Assembly (NCBI RefSeq): GCF_004000765.1
Contig: NZ_BILW01000006.1
Coordinates: 124,001-188,000 of the forward strand
Source of the DNA: Paenibacillus chondroitinus NBRC 15376
GTDB taxonomy: Bacteria; Bacillota; Bacilli; Paenibacillales; NBRC-103111
DNA length: 64,000 nt
Reading direction: 5' to 3'
How positions within the stretch are numbered: the stretch's first letter is position 1; every line of letters begins with the position of its first letter. A model generated the notes under the pieces. The model saw only the letters and a program-made list of their open reading frames with translations, was not told the origin of the DNA and made no database searches. Both the position numbers and the translations under genes were made by a program. Shown one piece after another: positions 18,452 through 28,102 of this stretch.

Positions 18452-21400
18452 ATGAAGAAGTGGAAAAAATTGCTTGGGGTTACTATGGCTTTAACTGTTG
18501 CTCTTACATCAAGCCCAGTACTGACTGGGAGTGTAGAGGCTGCTACATCAACGATCACGCCAGCAATCGGGAAAACACCTGGTAACGCTAATCCTTTATT
18601 TTCGCAAAAATTTGGTGCTGATCCATATGCCATGGAATATAACGGCAGAGTCTATGTTTACATGACAAATGACGTATTTGAATACAATGCAGATGGGACG
18701 ATTAAGGATAACGGATACAGTAAGATTAATAAGATTACGGTTGTTTCATCTGACGATATGATCAACTGGACAGACCATGGTGAAATACCTGCAGCCGGCG
18801 CGCAAGGTGCGGCCAAATGGGCAAATAACTCTTGGGCACCGGCAGCTGCACATAAAACGATAGATGGAAAGGAGAAATTCTTCCTTTACTTTGCAGATAG
18901 TGCGAATGGCATAGGGGTGCTTACAGCGGACAGTCCGATCGGTCCCTTTACAGATCCGATTGGAAAAGCTCTCGTGAATAGAAACACCCCAGGAGCTAGT
19001 GATGTGACATGGCTGTTTGATCCGGCTGTGCTGGTTGATGATGATGGAAGCGGGTATATCTATTTTGGTGGTGGTGTACCGACTGGCAAAGACGCTGACC
19101 CAGGGACAGCGCGTGTGGCAAAGCTCGGTGCGGATATGATTAGTTTGGATTTGAGCGCAAGCGGTGGGACACTAGGACGCATTAATCCACCGTGGTTGTT
19201 CGAGGACTCAGGAATCCATAAATATAACGGCAAATACTATTACTCTTATTGCACTAATTTCTCAAGCGGACATCCGGCAGATATTCCTACTGGAACAATT
19301 GCCTATATGGTGAGCGATAGTCCGATGGGGCCATTTACGTATGTTAAAACGATACTGCCTAATCCAGCGTCCTTTTTCGGTGTAGGGGGTAATAACCACC
19401 ACTCTGTGTTTGAATTTAAAAACCAATGGTATATTGTCTACCATGCCCAGACCCTTGCCAAGGCATTGGCTGAAAGCGGGACGGTACCTCAAATGGGGGG
19501 ACAACCGCATGGATATCGGAATGCGCACATTAATAAGGTCGATATTGATGCAAACGGAGTCATACAGAATATTGCCGGTGATTACAAAGGCGTCCCGCAG
19601 TTGAAAAACTTTAATCCCTATACAAGGGTTGAGGCTGAAACCATTGGTTGGAACGGAGGTATATCCACCGAAACCACGACCGAGCCCGGAGGAATGGTAA
19701 GCAGTGTAAACCTGGCTGTGAGCAACATTAGTGATGGAGACTGGACAGCCGTTTCCAAAGTCGACTTTGGTACCACAGGAGCAGCAATATTTAAGGCTAA
19801 TGTTGCAAGCAGCTCGGCTGGTAGTACATTAGAACTCCGTCTTGATAGTGCTGATGGCACATTGATTGGGACACTTCCGATTTCCAACACAGGCGGAGAC
19901 AACGTATGGAAAACAGCGGCAACAAACGTTACAGGTGCCTCAGGTGTCCATGATGTTTATATGGTATACAGGGGAGCATCCGCAGGTAATCTCTTCAAGG
20001 TAGATTATACGCAATTTGAGCAAAAGAGTGCTGTTCATGAATTAGCTGCCATTAATGCTTCTATTGATAAACAAAAGATCGACACTGTTTCCGGAACGAA
20101 CCAGGCAACGATGAAGGTTACTGCTGTATACTCCGATGGAACGAGTGAAGATATTACTACTCAAGCAGTTGCAACATCATCGCCAAGCGGCATTGTAAGT
20201 GTCAGTAATGGAGTAGTAACCGGCATCGGCTATGGCACGGCAGCCATTAATGTAAGTTATGGCGGTAAAACAGATACACTCCATTTACAAGTAAAAGACT
20301 TGAAAAGTGAATTGACAGTGAAGAAGATTACTGTTGATAATGCTTCTTTCGCACTGGACGCAGGCAAATCTGCCACCTATAAAGTTACGGCAGAGTATAT
20401 GGATGGACATACGGAAGATGTAACGAAATCAGCAACTTATACGAATTCGAGTCCTGCCGTAGCAGATGTTGCGAACGGTACAATTACAGCCAAAGCCAGC
20501 GGGACAACCAATGTTACTGTAAGTTACAAAGGAACATTAGGCGATGCAGCAACAACGCAAATGAATGTAAGTGTAAATACGCCTTCCGTAGTGGCCATTG
20601 AAGCAGAAGCTGCAGCAGAAAACTCAGTGAATGCTTACGTATATGGCACCATAAACGGACATACGTGGTCGCTGGTTGACGGGCAGTCAACGAAAGCTAT
20701 GCTATTTGGTCCTGATAATGGTTTCGCCATGTCAGGCACGGATGCTGCTACACTCGCAACAGGTTCAAGCTTGAATTATAAAGTCAATTTCCCGGCTTCA
20801 GGTTCCTACAACGTATGGTTGCTTGCGAAAAGTATTGATTATAATTCAGACTCTATTCACGTTGGATTGGATAATCAATATAAATTTACTACCAATGGTA
20901 TTCAAGGTTTGAGTAACAGTCAGTTTAAATGGGCTAACATCAGCGGTACGAGCGGTGGGATGTTCGGTGGAGCTACTTTAAATGTTTCTGCTGGCACGCA
21001 TGAATTGAACCTTTGGGGAAGAGAAGACGGATTTATTATTGATAGAATCTTGTTAACTACAAGTAATGCAACAACTGACCCAGTCTGGCCTGAACAAAAA
21101 GTACCTACTGCTGCAATTTTGGCGGATAGCAGCGTAAAGCCTGGCAGCAGCTTCACAGTAGCGATGAATCTGGACAACTTAGCACAGAGCGTTTATGCCC
21201 AAGATATCACCTTGTCTTATGATGCCAACGTATTTGATTACGTAAGCGTTGCAGGTGCAAACGACAATATTCAGATTGTTAAAGAGGATAAGTCGACTGC
21301 TGGAAAAGTTAGACTGATTGCTGCTAATATCGGCGGGGTTACTGGAGCCAGCACACCAATTCTGAATCTGACCTTCAAGGTTAAGGCTGGTGTTCATGAT

Positions 21401-21928
21401 ACAACAGGAGCGATTGCAGCAACGCAGGCCAAATTCGGCGTGGGTCCCGATGGAACCGTGGTGCAGGGAGCTCTTGGCAGTAAGAATATTGCAATAGGAA
21501 GCGTTGAAGTTGTTGTAGATAAGTCCGCCTTAACAGCTGCGATATCGAATGCACAAGGTCTGTTTGACACGGCAGTGGTTGGAACACAACCTGGTCAGTA
21601 TCCGCAGGCAGCCAAAGATGCGTTAGGCGTTGCCATCCAAGCAGCTAAAGCTATATATGACAACGCAAGTGCTACACAGTCCCAGGTTGACAGTGCAGCA
21701 GCTGCACTGGGCAGTGCAGTGGATATCTTCAAGGTTGCTGTAGTTAAGTCTGCAGACATGAATAATGACGGAAGCATCAACGTGGGAGATCTGGCGATGG
21801 TTGCCTACCATTATGGTAAGGATTCCACAAGCGCGGATTGGGAGACTGCTAAAGCTGCAGATCTGAATGGGGATAATAAGATTGACATTCAGGATCTTGC
21901 GATTGTTGCAGTTAGAATACTCGAATAA
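18452..21928 (+). CDS. xynD: Secreted XynD-like GH43-CBM6 arabinoxylan arabinofuranohydrolase with cohesin-FIVAR-dockerin
   Basis: Secreted enzyme of 1158 residues with signal peptide about 1-30. Its first 525 residues follow B. subtilis XynD closely. The GH43 propeller has Asp57 (GADPYA), Asp190 (WLFDPAV) and acid Glu251 (FEDSGIHKYNGKYY), then a CBM6 (388-525, RVEAETIGWNGG). XynD removes arabinose from mono-substituted xylose in arabinoxylan. Added here are two bacterial Ig-like (Big_2) domains (about 530-712), a CBM nearly identical to that of the neighbouring GH43 enzyme (713-880), a cohesin-type domain (883-1018), FIVAR (1021-1095) and a dockerin (1102-1158). ATG 18452 follows GGTGGAGG. 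Confidence 0.9.
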   Translation: MKKWKKLLGVTMALTVALTSSPVLTGSVEAATSTITPAIGKTPGNANPLFSQKFGADPYAMEYNGRVYVYMTNDVFEYNADGTIKDNGYSKINKITVVSSDDMINWTDHGEIPAAGAQGAAKWANNSWAPAAAHKTIDGKEKFFLYFADSANGIGVLTADSPIGPFTDPIGKALVNRNTPGASDVTWLFDPAVLVDDDGSGYIYFGGGVPTGKDADPGTARVAKLGADMISLDLSASGGTLGRINPPWLFEDSGIHKYNGKYYYSYCTNFSSGHPADIPTGTIAYMVSDSPMGPFTYVKTILPNPASFFGVGGNNHHSVFEFKNQWYIVYHAQTLAKALAESGTVPQMGGQPHGYRNAHINKVDIDANGVIQNIAGDYKGVPQLKNFNPYTRVEAETIGWNGGISTETTTEPGGMVSSVNLAVSNISDGDWTAVSKVDFGTTGAAIFKANVASSSAGSTLELRLDSADGTLIGTLPISNTGGDNVWKTAATNVTGASGVHDVYMVYRGASAGNLFKVDYTQFEQKSAVHELAAINASIDKQKIDTVSGTNQATMKVTAVYSDGTSEDITTQAVATSSPSGIVSVSNGVVTGIGYGTAAINVSYGGKTDTLHLQVKDLKSELTVKKITVDNASFALDAGKSATYKVTAEYMDGHTEDVTKSATYTNSSPAVADVANGTITAKASGTTNVTVSYKGTLGDAATTQMNVSVNTPSVVAIEAEAAAENSVNAYVYGTINGHTWSLVDGQSTKAMLFGPDNGFAMSGTDAATLATGSSLNYKVNFPASGSYNVWLLAKSIDYNSDSIHVGLDNQYKFTTNGIQGLSNSQFKWANISGTSGGMFGGATLNVSAGTHELNLWGREDGFIIDRILLTTSNATTDPVWPEQKVPTAAILADSSVKPGSSFTVAMNLDNLAQSVYAQDITLSYDANVFDYVSVAGANDNIQIVKEDKSTAGKVRLIAANIGGVTGASTPILNLTFKVKAGVHDTTGAIAATQAKFGVGPDGTVVQGALGSKNIAIGSVEVVVDKSALTAAISNAQGLFDTAVVGTQPGQYPQAAKDALGVAIQAAKAIYDNASATQSQVDSAAAALGSAVDIFKVAVVKSADMNNDGSINVGDLAMVAYHYGKDSTSADWETAKAADLNGDNKIDIQDLAIVAVRILE

Positions 21929-21945
21929 TTAGTTGAACTGCGAGC

Positions 21946-21985
21946 TTATGCCCTCTCCCTATAAACTAAGTGGGATAGGGCATAA
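21946..21985 (+). other. Hairpin after the second GH43 gene
   Basis: TTATGCCCT (21946-21954) pairs with AGGGCATAA (21977-21985), with more pairing inside, and no T run. It appears related by duplication to the hairpin at 18025-18073. It may process or stabilise the message and allow readthrough into the next gene. Confidence 0.5.
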
Positions 21986-22032
21986 CTCGAATACTTTTAG
22001 AGACCACCTTTTTTAAAAAAGGAGTTCAGCAG

Positions 22033-23355
22033 ATGAGAAATGTTAAAAAAATTGTCTCCCTGATTATGGCTGCGGCTATATCGGCGAGCATATTTATCGG
22101 TGTGCCACCTGCCGTTAAAGCTGCAAACGATACAAATCTCAAACTCTGGTATAAAGTTGAAGAGGCAAGCGGAACTAGATTGCAAGACTCTTCTGGCAAC
22201 ACTGCATTCAAGACTCTAAATACTGAAGTAGGTGTGCCTGTAACAGATGTGACAATTGCATTAAGCATGATTCAGGGATCAACTGTAACATTGCTTGCAA
22301 CAATTACCCCTGCTGATGCTTCCAACAAGACAGTGACCTTCTCTTCAAGCAATCCAGAAGTTGTAACAGTTTCCGAAGCGTTATACAATCCTGCTACAGG
22401 AGCTACTAGCGTAAAAGTGAAAGCAATGGCAGAAGGAAATACAGTCATTAGCGCAACTACTTCGGATGGTAATAAAACAGCAGTATTCCATATCACAGTA
22501 GTTTCATCCAACGAACCAGCAGGGCCTACGGCTGTACTTTCTGTAGACAACAGTGTGAAGCCTGGAAGCAGCTTTACTGTTGGTGTTAGCTTGGCGAATA
22601 TGACACAAGATGTCTATGCGGAGGACATTACCTTAGCCTATGATGCCGATATATTTGAGTATGTTAACACTTCAGGTGCAAACAACAACATTCAACTTGT
22701 TACAGAGGATAAAAGTACCGCTGGCAAAGTTAGACTTATAGCGGCTAATATCGGAGGAATATCGGGGGTGGACACGCCTGTTCTGAATACAATTTTTAAA
22801 GTAAAAACCGGCGTTCTAAATACTAGCGGGACAATTGCAGTTACTCAGGCAAAACTAGGTGTTGCTCCACAGGGAACTGTAGTTGAAGCGGCACTTAGCA
22901 GTAAAAGTATTTCAATCAGCAATTCAGAAGTGGTTGTAGATAAGGCAGCATTGATAGCAGCTATTACCAATGCTCAGAACCTATATGAAACGGCAGCGAT
23001 AGGCACACAGCCGGGACAATATCCGCAAGCGGCTAAAGATGTGTTCGGTGCAGCCATCCGTGTAGCTCAAGCAGTAAAGGACAACGCAAATGCCACTCAG
23101 ATTCAAGTTGACAATGCAGTAGAAGCCTTGGGAAGTGCTGAAGCTATTTTCAAAGCGGCGGTTATTAAGGTTGTGTCTGCAGATCTGAACAAGAATGGAA
23201 GTATCGATGTAGGCGATCTTGCAGTTGCCGCTTACCATTACGGTAAGAGTTCAACTAGCGCAGACTGGGCAACTGCCAAGATGGCCGATATGAATGGAGA
23301 TGATACAATCGATATTGTTGATATTTCGTATATTGCGTCCAAGATCCTCGAATAG
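22033..23355 (+). CDS. Non-catalytic secreted cohesin-FIVAR-dockerin protein
   Basis: Secreted protein of 440 residues with no enzyme domain. Signal peptide about 1-30. A stub of about 24 residues (LKLWYKVEEASGTRLQDSSG) looks like the start of a LamG/concanavalin domain, but the rest is missing. A Big_2 Ig-like domain follows (about 58-155), then a cohesin-type domain (about 163-300), FIVAR (about 303-378) and a dockerin (384-440). ATG 22033 follows AAAGGAG and the frame is intact. Two readings are possible: an in-frame deletion remnant of a former GH43-type enzyme, or a working bivalent adaptor joining other cohesin/dockerin proteins. Both could be true. Confidence 0.85.
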   Translation: MRNVKKIVSLIMAAAISASIFIGVPPAVKAANDTNLKLWYKVEEASGTRLQDSSGNTAFKTLNTEVGVPVTDVTIALSMIQGSTVTLLATITPADASNKTVTFSSSNPEVVTVSEALYNPATGATSVKVKAMAEGNTVISATTSDGNKTAVFHITVVSSNEPAGPTAVLSVDNSVKPGSSFTVGVSLANMTQDVYAEDITLAYDADIFEYVNTSGANNNIQLVTEDKSTAGKVRLIAANIGGISGVDTPVLNTIFKVKTGVLNTSGTIAVTQAKLGVAPQGTVVEAALSSKSISISNSEVVVDKAALIAAITNAQNLYETAAIGTQPGQYPQAAKDVFGAAIRVAQAVKDNANATQIQVDNAVEALGSAEAIFKAAVIKVVSADLNKNGSIDVGDLAVAAYHYGKSSTSADWATAKMADMNGDDTIDIVDISYIASKILE

Positions 23356-23360
23356 TTGAT

Positions 23361-23398
23361 CAAAGAAGCCGCTCCCTGGGAGCGGCTTCTTTGTCATT
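23361..23398 (+). terminator. Strong intrinsic terminator after the secreted-protein genes
   Basis: CAAAGAAGCCGCTCC pairs perfectly with GGAGCGGCTTCTTTG over a 3-base loop, followed by T-rich sequence. Confidence 0.85.
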
Positions 23399-23634
23399 TA
23401 TCCCGCATCGTTCGGCCACCTCTGAAACAGTAAATGTCCCCCCATGAAAAGTATTTCAAGTAATCTGTTCAGATTAATATACAACAGTAGAAATGATAGG
23501 TATCTTTAAAAATTACAAATCATCTTGGGTTCTTCCATGGTGTAGTAATACACGATTTAATATAATCGAAATCAACGGAATGAAACTTAAGTAAGCATGG
23601 GTGTGGCTAAACGACGACTAGGAGGATTATTCTA

Positions 23635-25698
23635 ATGAGCAGCAAAGGTTATGCTTGTTGGCTGGAGTACGAGCTTGCGTCAAGGGCAGCGAAGCAAGCT
23701 GCCAGAGAGTGGGGAAGGGAAATCGTCATGGACGAATCGCCTCAACAGGGGCCACTACAAACCGCTGTAAATGAGCTAACAATAGGTCTTGAAGCGATAA
23801 TTGGACAGCGTCCGTCAATCGTAAAGGATTCTGGGCAGCATCGACATATTGTAGTGGGCACATCACGTTCCCCGCTAGTGGCGCTGATGTTGACTGAAAA
23901 TGAATTGGAGGGAATCGGAGCGGAAGGTTACCGGATTAAAACCGTACATACAACGAATCGAGAAGCGATCGTGCTGGCTGGCGGTTCGAGTAAAGGTTGC
24001 TTATATGGCGTGTTCCATTTGCTACGGTTGTTGTTGACCGGGGCAGCCCTTGATTGCCTCGACATTACAGAACAACCGAAATACCAACTGCGTATGATCA
24101 ATCACTGGGATAATATGGACGGCTCCATTGAGCGTGGCTATGCCGGGCGCTCGTTTCTGTTCCGGAACAATGAGGTGTTGGCTGGTTCACAGCGTATACG
24201 GGACTATGCGCGCTTAATGGCCAGCATCGGTATCAATGGTATTGCTATCAATAATGTCAACGTTCATAAGTACGAAACATTGCTGGTGACGGAGCCATAC
24301 TTACCTCTTGTTGCCGTTGTGGCCGATGTATTTCGAGAGTACGGCATTCGTTTATTCCTCAGTGTGAACTATGCCAGTCCGCTTGAATTAGGAGAGACTA
24401 CGACTGCAGATCCGCTTGACGAGAGTGTTGCGGCATGGTGGAAGACGACAGCTGAGAACGTATATCGGTATATCCCGGATTTCGGAGGCTTTGTTGTAAA
24501 GGCTGATTCGGAGAACAGACCGGGTCCGTTCACTTATGGGCGAGATCATGCAGATGGAGCCAATATGCTGGCGGAAGCGCTAAAGCCATATGGCGGACTC
24601 GTGATGTGGAGATGCTTCGTCTATAATTGTCACCAAGATTGGCGAGATCGCTTGACTGACAGAGCTCGCGCCGCCTATGATCACTTTAAGCCGCTGGACG
24701 GACGATTTATGGACAATGTCGTGCTGCAGATTAAGAACGGGCCTATGGATTTCCAAGTACTTGAACCCGTGTCGCCATTGTTCGGTGCCATGGAGCGGAC
24801 GAATCAAATCATGGAGTTTCAAATTACACAAGAATACACAGGACATCAGATTGATGTGTGCTACTTAATTCCACAATGGAAAGAGATACTCGAATTTGAT
24901 ACCTACATGAAGGGGAAAGGCAGTACAATCAAGGAAATCGCGGCTGGCACTGTACATCCATATGTCCATTGTGGTATTACAGCCGTAACCAATGTCGGAG
25001 ATGACGCGAATTGGACGGGGCATCATTTGGCACAGGCGAATTTATACGGATACGGTAGACTGATTTGGAATCCCGAGCTTACGGCAGAGGAAATTATCAA
25101 TGAATGGGTACTCCTAACGTTCGGCGATAATCCCGATGTTGCTAAAACAATAACAGATATCTTGATGACATCATGGCCGACCTATGAGAATTATACCGCT
25201 CCGCTAGGTGTAGGATGGATGGTGCGCCCTCATCTTCATTATGGCGTTGACGTGGATGGTTACGAGTATTCCAAGTGGGGGACCTACCATTTTGCCGATC
25301 ATACAGGAATAGGCGTGGACCGGACAATTGGAACCGGAACTGGCTATACGGGACAATATGGTAAGACGAACGCTGAGCTATACGAAGGACTTAACACTTG
25401 CCCGGATAAGCTGCTTCTATTTTTTCACCATGTGCCTTATACACATAGCCTTCAGACGGGCAAAACTGTCATTCAGCATATTTACGATACACACTTCGCT
25501 GGCGTAGAACAGGTGGAGCAGTGGATTGTACGCTGGCAGGAGCTTGAGGGTAAGATGGATGCGGAGCGCTTCGTTCATATCGCAGGCCGACTTGATTTGC
25601 AGTTGGACAATGCCAAACAATGGCGAGACGTCATTAACACGTACTTTTACCGGAAATCTGGTATTTACGATCAAGGTCAGAGAGTCATCTACGTATAA
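23635..25698 (+). CDS. aguA: GH67 alpha-glucuronidase
   Basis: Intracellular enzyme of 687 residues without a signal peptide. It removes (4-O-methyl-)glucuronic acid from the non-reducing end of aldouronates, the products of GH30/GH10 attack on glucuronoxylan. Signature [15 protein letters not shown] is at 157-171. Predicted catalytic residues are Glu293 (KADSENRPG), Asp372 (GPMDFQ) and Glu400 (QITQEYTGH). They show the same spacing as the known acid and base residues of Geobacillus AguA, shifted by 8. ATG 23635 follows AGGAGGA. It lies between terminators, so it is a single-gene unit, functionally linked to the importer at 0.3-3.8 kb. Confidence 0.93.
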   Translation: MSSKGYACWLEYELASRAAKQAAREWGREIVMDESPQQGPLQTAVNELTIGLEAIIGQRPSIVKDSGQHRHIVVGTSRSPLVALMLTENELEGIGAEGYRIKTVHTTNREAIVLAGGSSKGCLYGVFHLLRLLLTGAALDCLDITEQPKYQLRMINHWDNMDGSIERGYAGRSFLFRNNEVLAGSQRIRDYARLMASIGINGIAINNVNVHKYETLLVTEPYLPLVAVVADVFREYGIRLFLSVNYASPLELGETTTADPLDESVAAWWKTTAENVYRYIPDFGGFVVKADSENRPGPFTYGRDHADGANMLAEALKPYGGLVMWRCFVYNCHQDWRDRLTDRARAAYDHFKPLDGRFMDNVVLQIKNGPMDFQVLEPVSPLFGAMERTNQIMEFQITQEYTGHQIDVCYLIPQWKEILEFDTYMKGKGSTIKEIAAGTVHPYVHCGITAVTNVGDDANWTGHHLAQANLYGYGRLIWNPELTAEEIINEWVLLTFGDNPDVAKTITDILMTSWPTYENYTAPLGVGWMVRPHLHYGVDVDGYEYSKWGTYHFADHTGIGVDRTIGTGTGYTGQYGKTNAELYEGLNTCPDKLLLFFHHVPYTHSLQTGKTVIQHIYDTHFAGVEQVEQWIVRWQELEGKMDAERFVHIAGRLDLQLDNAKQWRDVINTYFYRKSGIYDQGQRVIYV

Positions 25699-25713
25699 TC
25701 GATCTGGCATCAA

Positions 25714-25759
25714 AAAAAGCTACCCTTCCCACGGCAATAAGTGGGTAGGGTAGCTTTTT
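25714..25759. terminator. Bidirectional terminator
   Basis: AAAAAGCTACCC and neighbours pair with GTGGGTAGGGTAGCTTTTT with one mismatch and an 8-base loop. A and T runs on both sides serve aguA and the SLH protein gene. Confidence 0.9.
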
Positions 25760-26780
25760 ATTTCAACTCTGCTAGAAGCCTTTTTAGCACGACAACGGAT
25801 TCAGCTCGACTGGCATGCTCTTGCGGAGCAAATTCTTGTTCTGTTCTTCCGTTCATTAAGCCGGATTCTACTGCGAGTGCGACTGCTTTTTTAGCCCAAT
25901 CGTTGATGGCAGTCTCGTCACTGAACTTGATGGATTCTTTGACAGTCATATCATCCATATTCATTCCTGTTGCATGGGCTTTAGCTCTCAATAACATTGC
26001 TGTCATTTCCTCGCGGGTGATATTTTGTTCCGGCGCGAACGTGTCATCCGCTATGCCATTAATAAGTCCTGCTGCATAAGCCTTTTTCACGCTGCTCTCA
26101 AACCAGGCTCCTGAGGTTACATCGACAAAAGGATTTTTCACAGTATCATCCTTCAAATCTAATGCCTTGGAGAGCAACGTTGCAAACTGAGCTCGCGTTA
26201 CATTCATATCGGGCGCAAAACGATCGTCGTCCATGCCTTCTACGACTTTTTTATCTACCATCTGCATAATGTCGGATTTGGCCCAGTGGCTTCCAAGGTC
26301 GCTGAATATTTTAATGAAATTTGTAGATGTGTTTGGTGTAAATGTCTTGCTGTCCAATTTAGAGTCTACGATTTTTATGTTCGTCCAGTTAATGGTGGTC
26401 GTACCTGCTTTTTTTGCTCTGAAAGTGATAGTGCCGATGTCTACGTTGCCTTTCTCGCCATCCACTTTACCAACTTTCGTATGTGCAAAAGTAATCTCAT
26501 TGTTTTTCACTATAGGTGGAACGGAGAATCCGTTAATGGCAGTGGTTGCTTTAACAATTTCAACATTGTTGGCATAGATGCCAAGTTTAATTTCATATGC
26601 GAATAAATCCTGGATATTTTGCCCTTTCAAGGTAATTGTAAATTCTCCGCTGTCTGATTCGGTAACGGGAGCAGTGATATCGAATTTGGCGTCGTCTGCA
26701 GCTAATGCAGGAGCTGCTGCAGCCAAAGTTAAACACAGATTGCAAAATAGAGTTGCCAGAATCAGTTTACCTTTAAGCAT
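25758..26780 (-). CDS. Cohesin-SLH surface protein (putative anchoring scaffoldin)
   Basis: Secreted protein of 340 residues. ATG 26780 has GAGAGG at proper spacing; an ATG 9 bases earlier overlaps that site. Signal peptide about 1-28. Residues about 30-165 form a cohesin-type beta-sandwich (DLFAYEIKLGIY, ITFAHTKVG, GTITFRAKKAG). Residues about 168-340 contain three SLH repeats (FSDLGSHWAK, FVDVTSGAWFESSVKKA, FSDETAINDWAKKAV), which bind pyruvylated wall polymer. Cohesin plus SLH is the layout of clostridial anchoring scaffoldins. It lies within 3-20 kb of four dockerin proteins, so it may tether them to the cell. The cohesin call is by eye and partner choice is untested. Confidence 0.82.
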   Translation of the reverse strand: MLKGKLILATLFCNLCLTLAAAAPALAADDAKFDITAPVTESDSGEFTITLKGQNIQDLFAYEIKLGIYANNVEIVKATTAINGFSVPPIVKNNEITFAHTKVGKVDGEKGNVDIGTITFRAKKAGTTTINWTNIKIVDSKLDSKTFTPNTSTNFIKIFSDLGSHWAKSDIMQMVDKKVVEGMDDDRFAPDMNVTRAQFATLLSKALDLKDDTVKNPFVDVTSGAWFESSVKKAYAAGLINGIADDTFAPEQNITREEMTAMLLRAKAHATGMNMDDMTVKESIKFSDETAINDWAKKAVALAVESGLMNGRTEQEFAPQEHASRAESVVVLKRLLAELK

Positions 26781-26874
26781 GTCTACCATCCTCTCGTATA
26801 GGACGAGGGGGATGAGTTTCTCCCGCTCGTAGCTCGGAAATGCGCCATAAAATCAAAAATATTAGTTACAGTAG

Positions 26875-26888
26875 CGTAAGCGTTTTCC
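26875..26888 (-). promoter_or_regulatory. cre-like site upstream of the cohesin-SLH gene
   Basis: Minus-strand GGAAAACGCTTACG matches the cre consensus at 12 of 14 positions, about 95 bases before the start. The anchor protein may thus be co-regulated with the xylanases. Confidence 0.5.
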
Positions 26889-27075
26889 TAATTTACTTTT
26901 ATTATAAACCTATGTCATAACTAGAATCGATGAAGTTTTGCGTTTCAAAAATTATAAATTTTTATTCCTATTTTGAGCAAAGATAAAATATCATACCTTT
27001 TGAATAAAATATTCAATTTTATTTCATATAGGAACTACTTAGAAAATTGAGGGTAAACTCGGTGGGAGGCTGAGG

Positions 27076-28050
27076 TTATGGTTCTCGTTCCAGCATAGTC
27101 TTGGTCATTTCCTGAACTCCCGTGTCGACATAAGTAGAGGTGCTTTCCCGGCGTACAGTGCTTAGCAATTGTCCAATGATGTAGTCTCCCCACAACTGTT
27201 CATTTTGTGAAATAACCGAAGTAATTTGCCCGTTAATGAGCGCCCCCCTCACTTTCGGCATCATACCGAAGGAGACTGCATTTCGTTTCAAACCCTTGGC
27301 CTTCCACAAGAGGATCGAGGCTGGACTGGACAAAATATCCAGGGTAATGAGCGTGTCAAAGTGTGGATGGTCGTCGATCATACGCTCCATGTCTTTTAAA
27401 GCTTTATCCGAAGAGCCTTCGTTATAGCCGACTTCCAGCACCTGAATCTCCGTATTTCGTGACAAATAGTTGAGCAGACCGGATAGTCGTTCCCTCTGAA
27501 TGGAGTTATTAACCATACCAGTTTCGACTAGTACCATGCCTTTGCCCTTCATTAGCTTGTTCACTACCTCACCCATTACAATCCCACCCTTATAATGATC
27601 AAGCCCGATATAGGAAGAGCGTCGGCTTAATGGGGCGTCGGTTTCGAAACATATGACCGGTATTCCGGCATCCACAGCTTTGTTAATTACTGAGATCAGG
27701 GAGTCCGGATCAATTGGATCGATGGCGATTCCGTCAACCCTTTGCTTAATCATCGTTTCCATCATGCGAATTTGCTGCTCGATGCTAATTTCTTCCGGCG
27801 CTTTCACCACCAGTTGAACTGAATTAGCGGCAGCCGTCTTTTCGGCATTTTGGGTAATGATTTCGTAAAAAGAATGGGCAATTGGATAAATGATACCAAA
27901 CGTATAGGTTGGATTATGCGCTGTTTTTGGAACTGGAGTAGACAACTTATCGGAAGAAAGCAGGGGAGTACTGGATTCTTGGCAGCCAACGTTTGTGAAT
28001 AGTGAACAGATAATAAAGAATACCAGAAGCGTTCTAGGAGTAACTGGCAC
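27076..28050 (-). CDS. Periplasmic-binding-protein-like sugar sensor lipoprotein
   Basis: Sugar-binding protein of the ribose/xylose type (peripla_BP_4), 324 residues. The GTG start at 28050 follows AAAGGAG. The signal peptide ends near VGC, an imperfect lipobox. The body shows the family pattern: YTFGIIYPIAHSFYEII at the N-lobe, RVDGIAIDPIDPDSL, then IPVICFETDAP. It is the last gene of a minus-strand operon after a histidine kinase and a stand-alone receiver, with no permease. It therefore probably presents sugar to the kinase, as XylFII does for LytS in clostridial xylose sensing, rather than feeding a transporter. This role is inferred from context. Confidence 0.75.
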   Translation of the reverse strand: MPVTPRTLLVFFIICSLFTNVGCQESSTPLLSSDKLSTPVPKTAHNPTYTFGIIYPIAHSFYEIITQNAEKTAAANSVQLVVKAPEEISIEQQIRMMETMIKQRVDGIAIDPIDPDSLISVINKAVDAGIPVICFETDAPLSRRSSYIGLDHYKGGIVMGEVVNKLMKGKGMVLVETGMVNNSIQRERLSGLLNYLSRNTEIQVLEVGYNEGSSDKALKDMERMIDDHPHFDTLITLDILSSPASILLWKAKGLKRNAVSFGMMPKVRGALINGQITSVISQNEQLWGDYIIGQLLSTVRRESTSTYVDTGVQEMTKTMLEREP

Positions 28051-28102
28051 AGTCTTTATGCTCCTTTCTTTTTTTAAGATTTCACAGAAATTGGTGTCTG
28101 CA

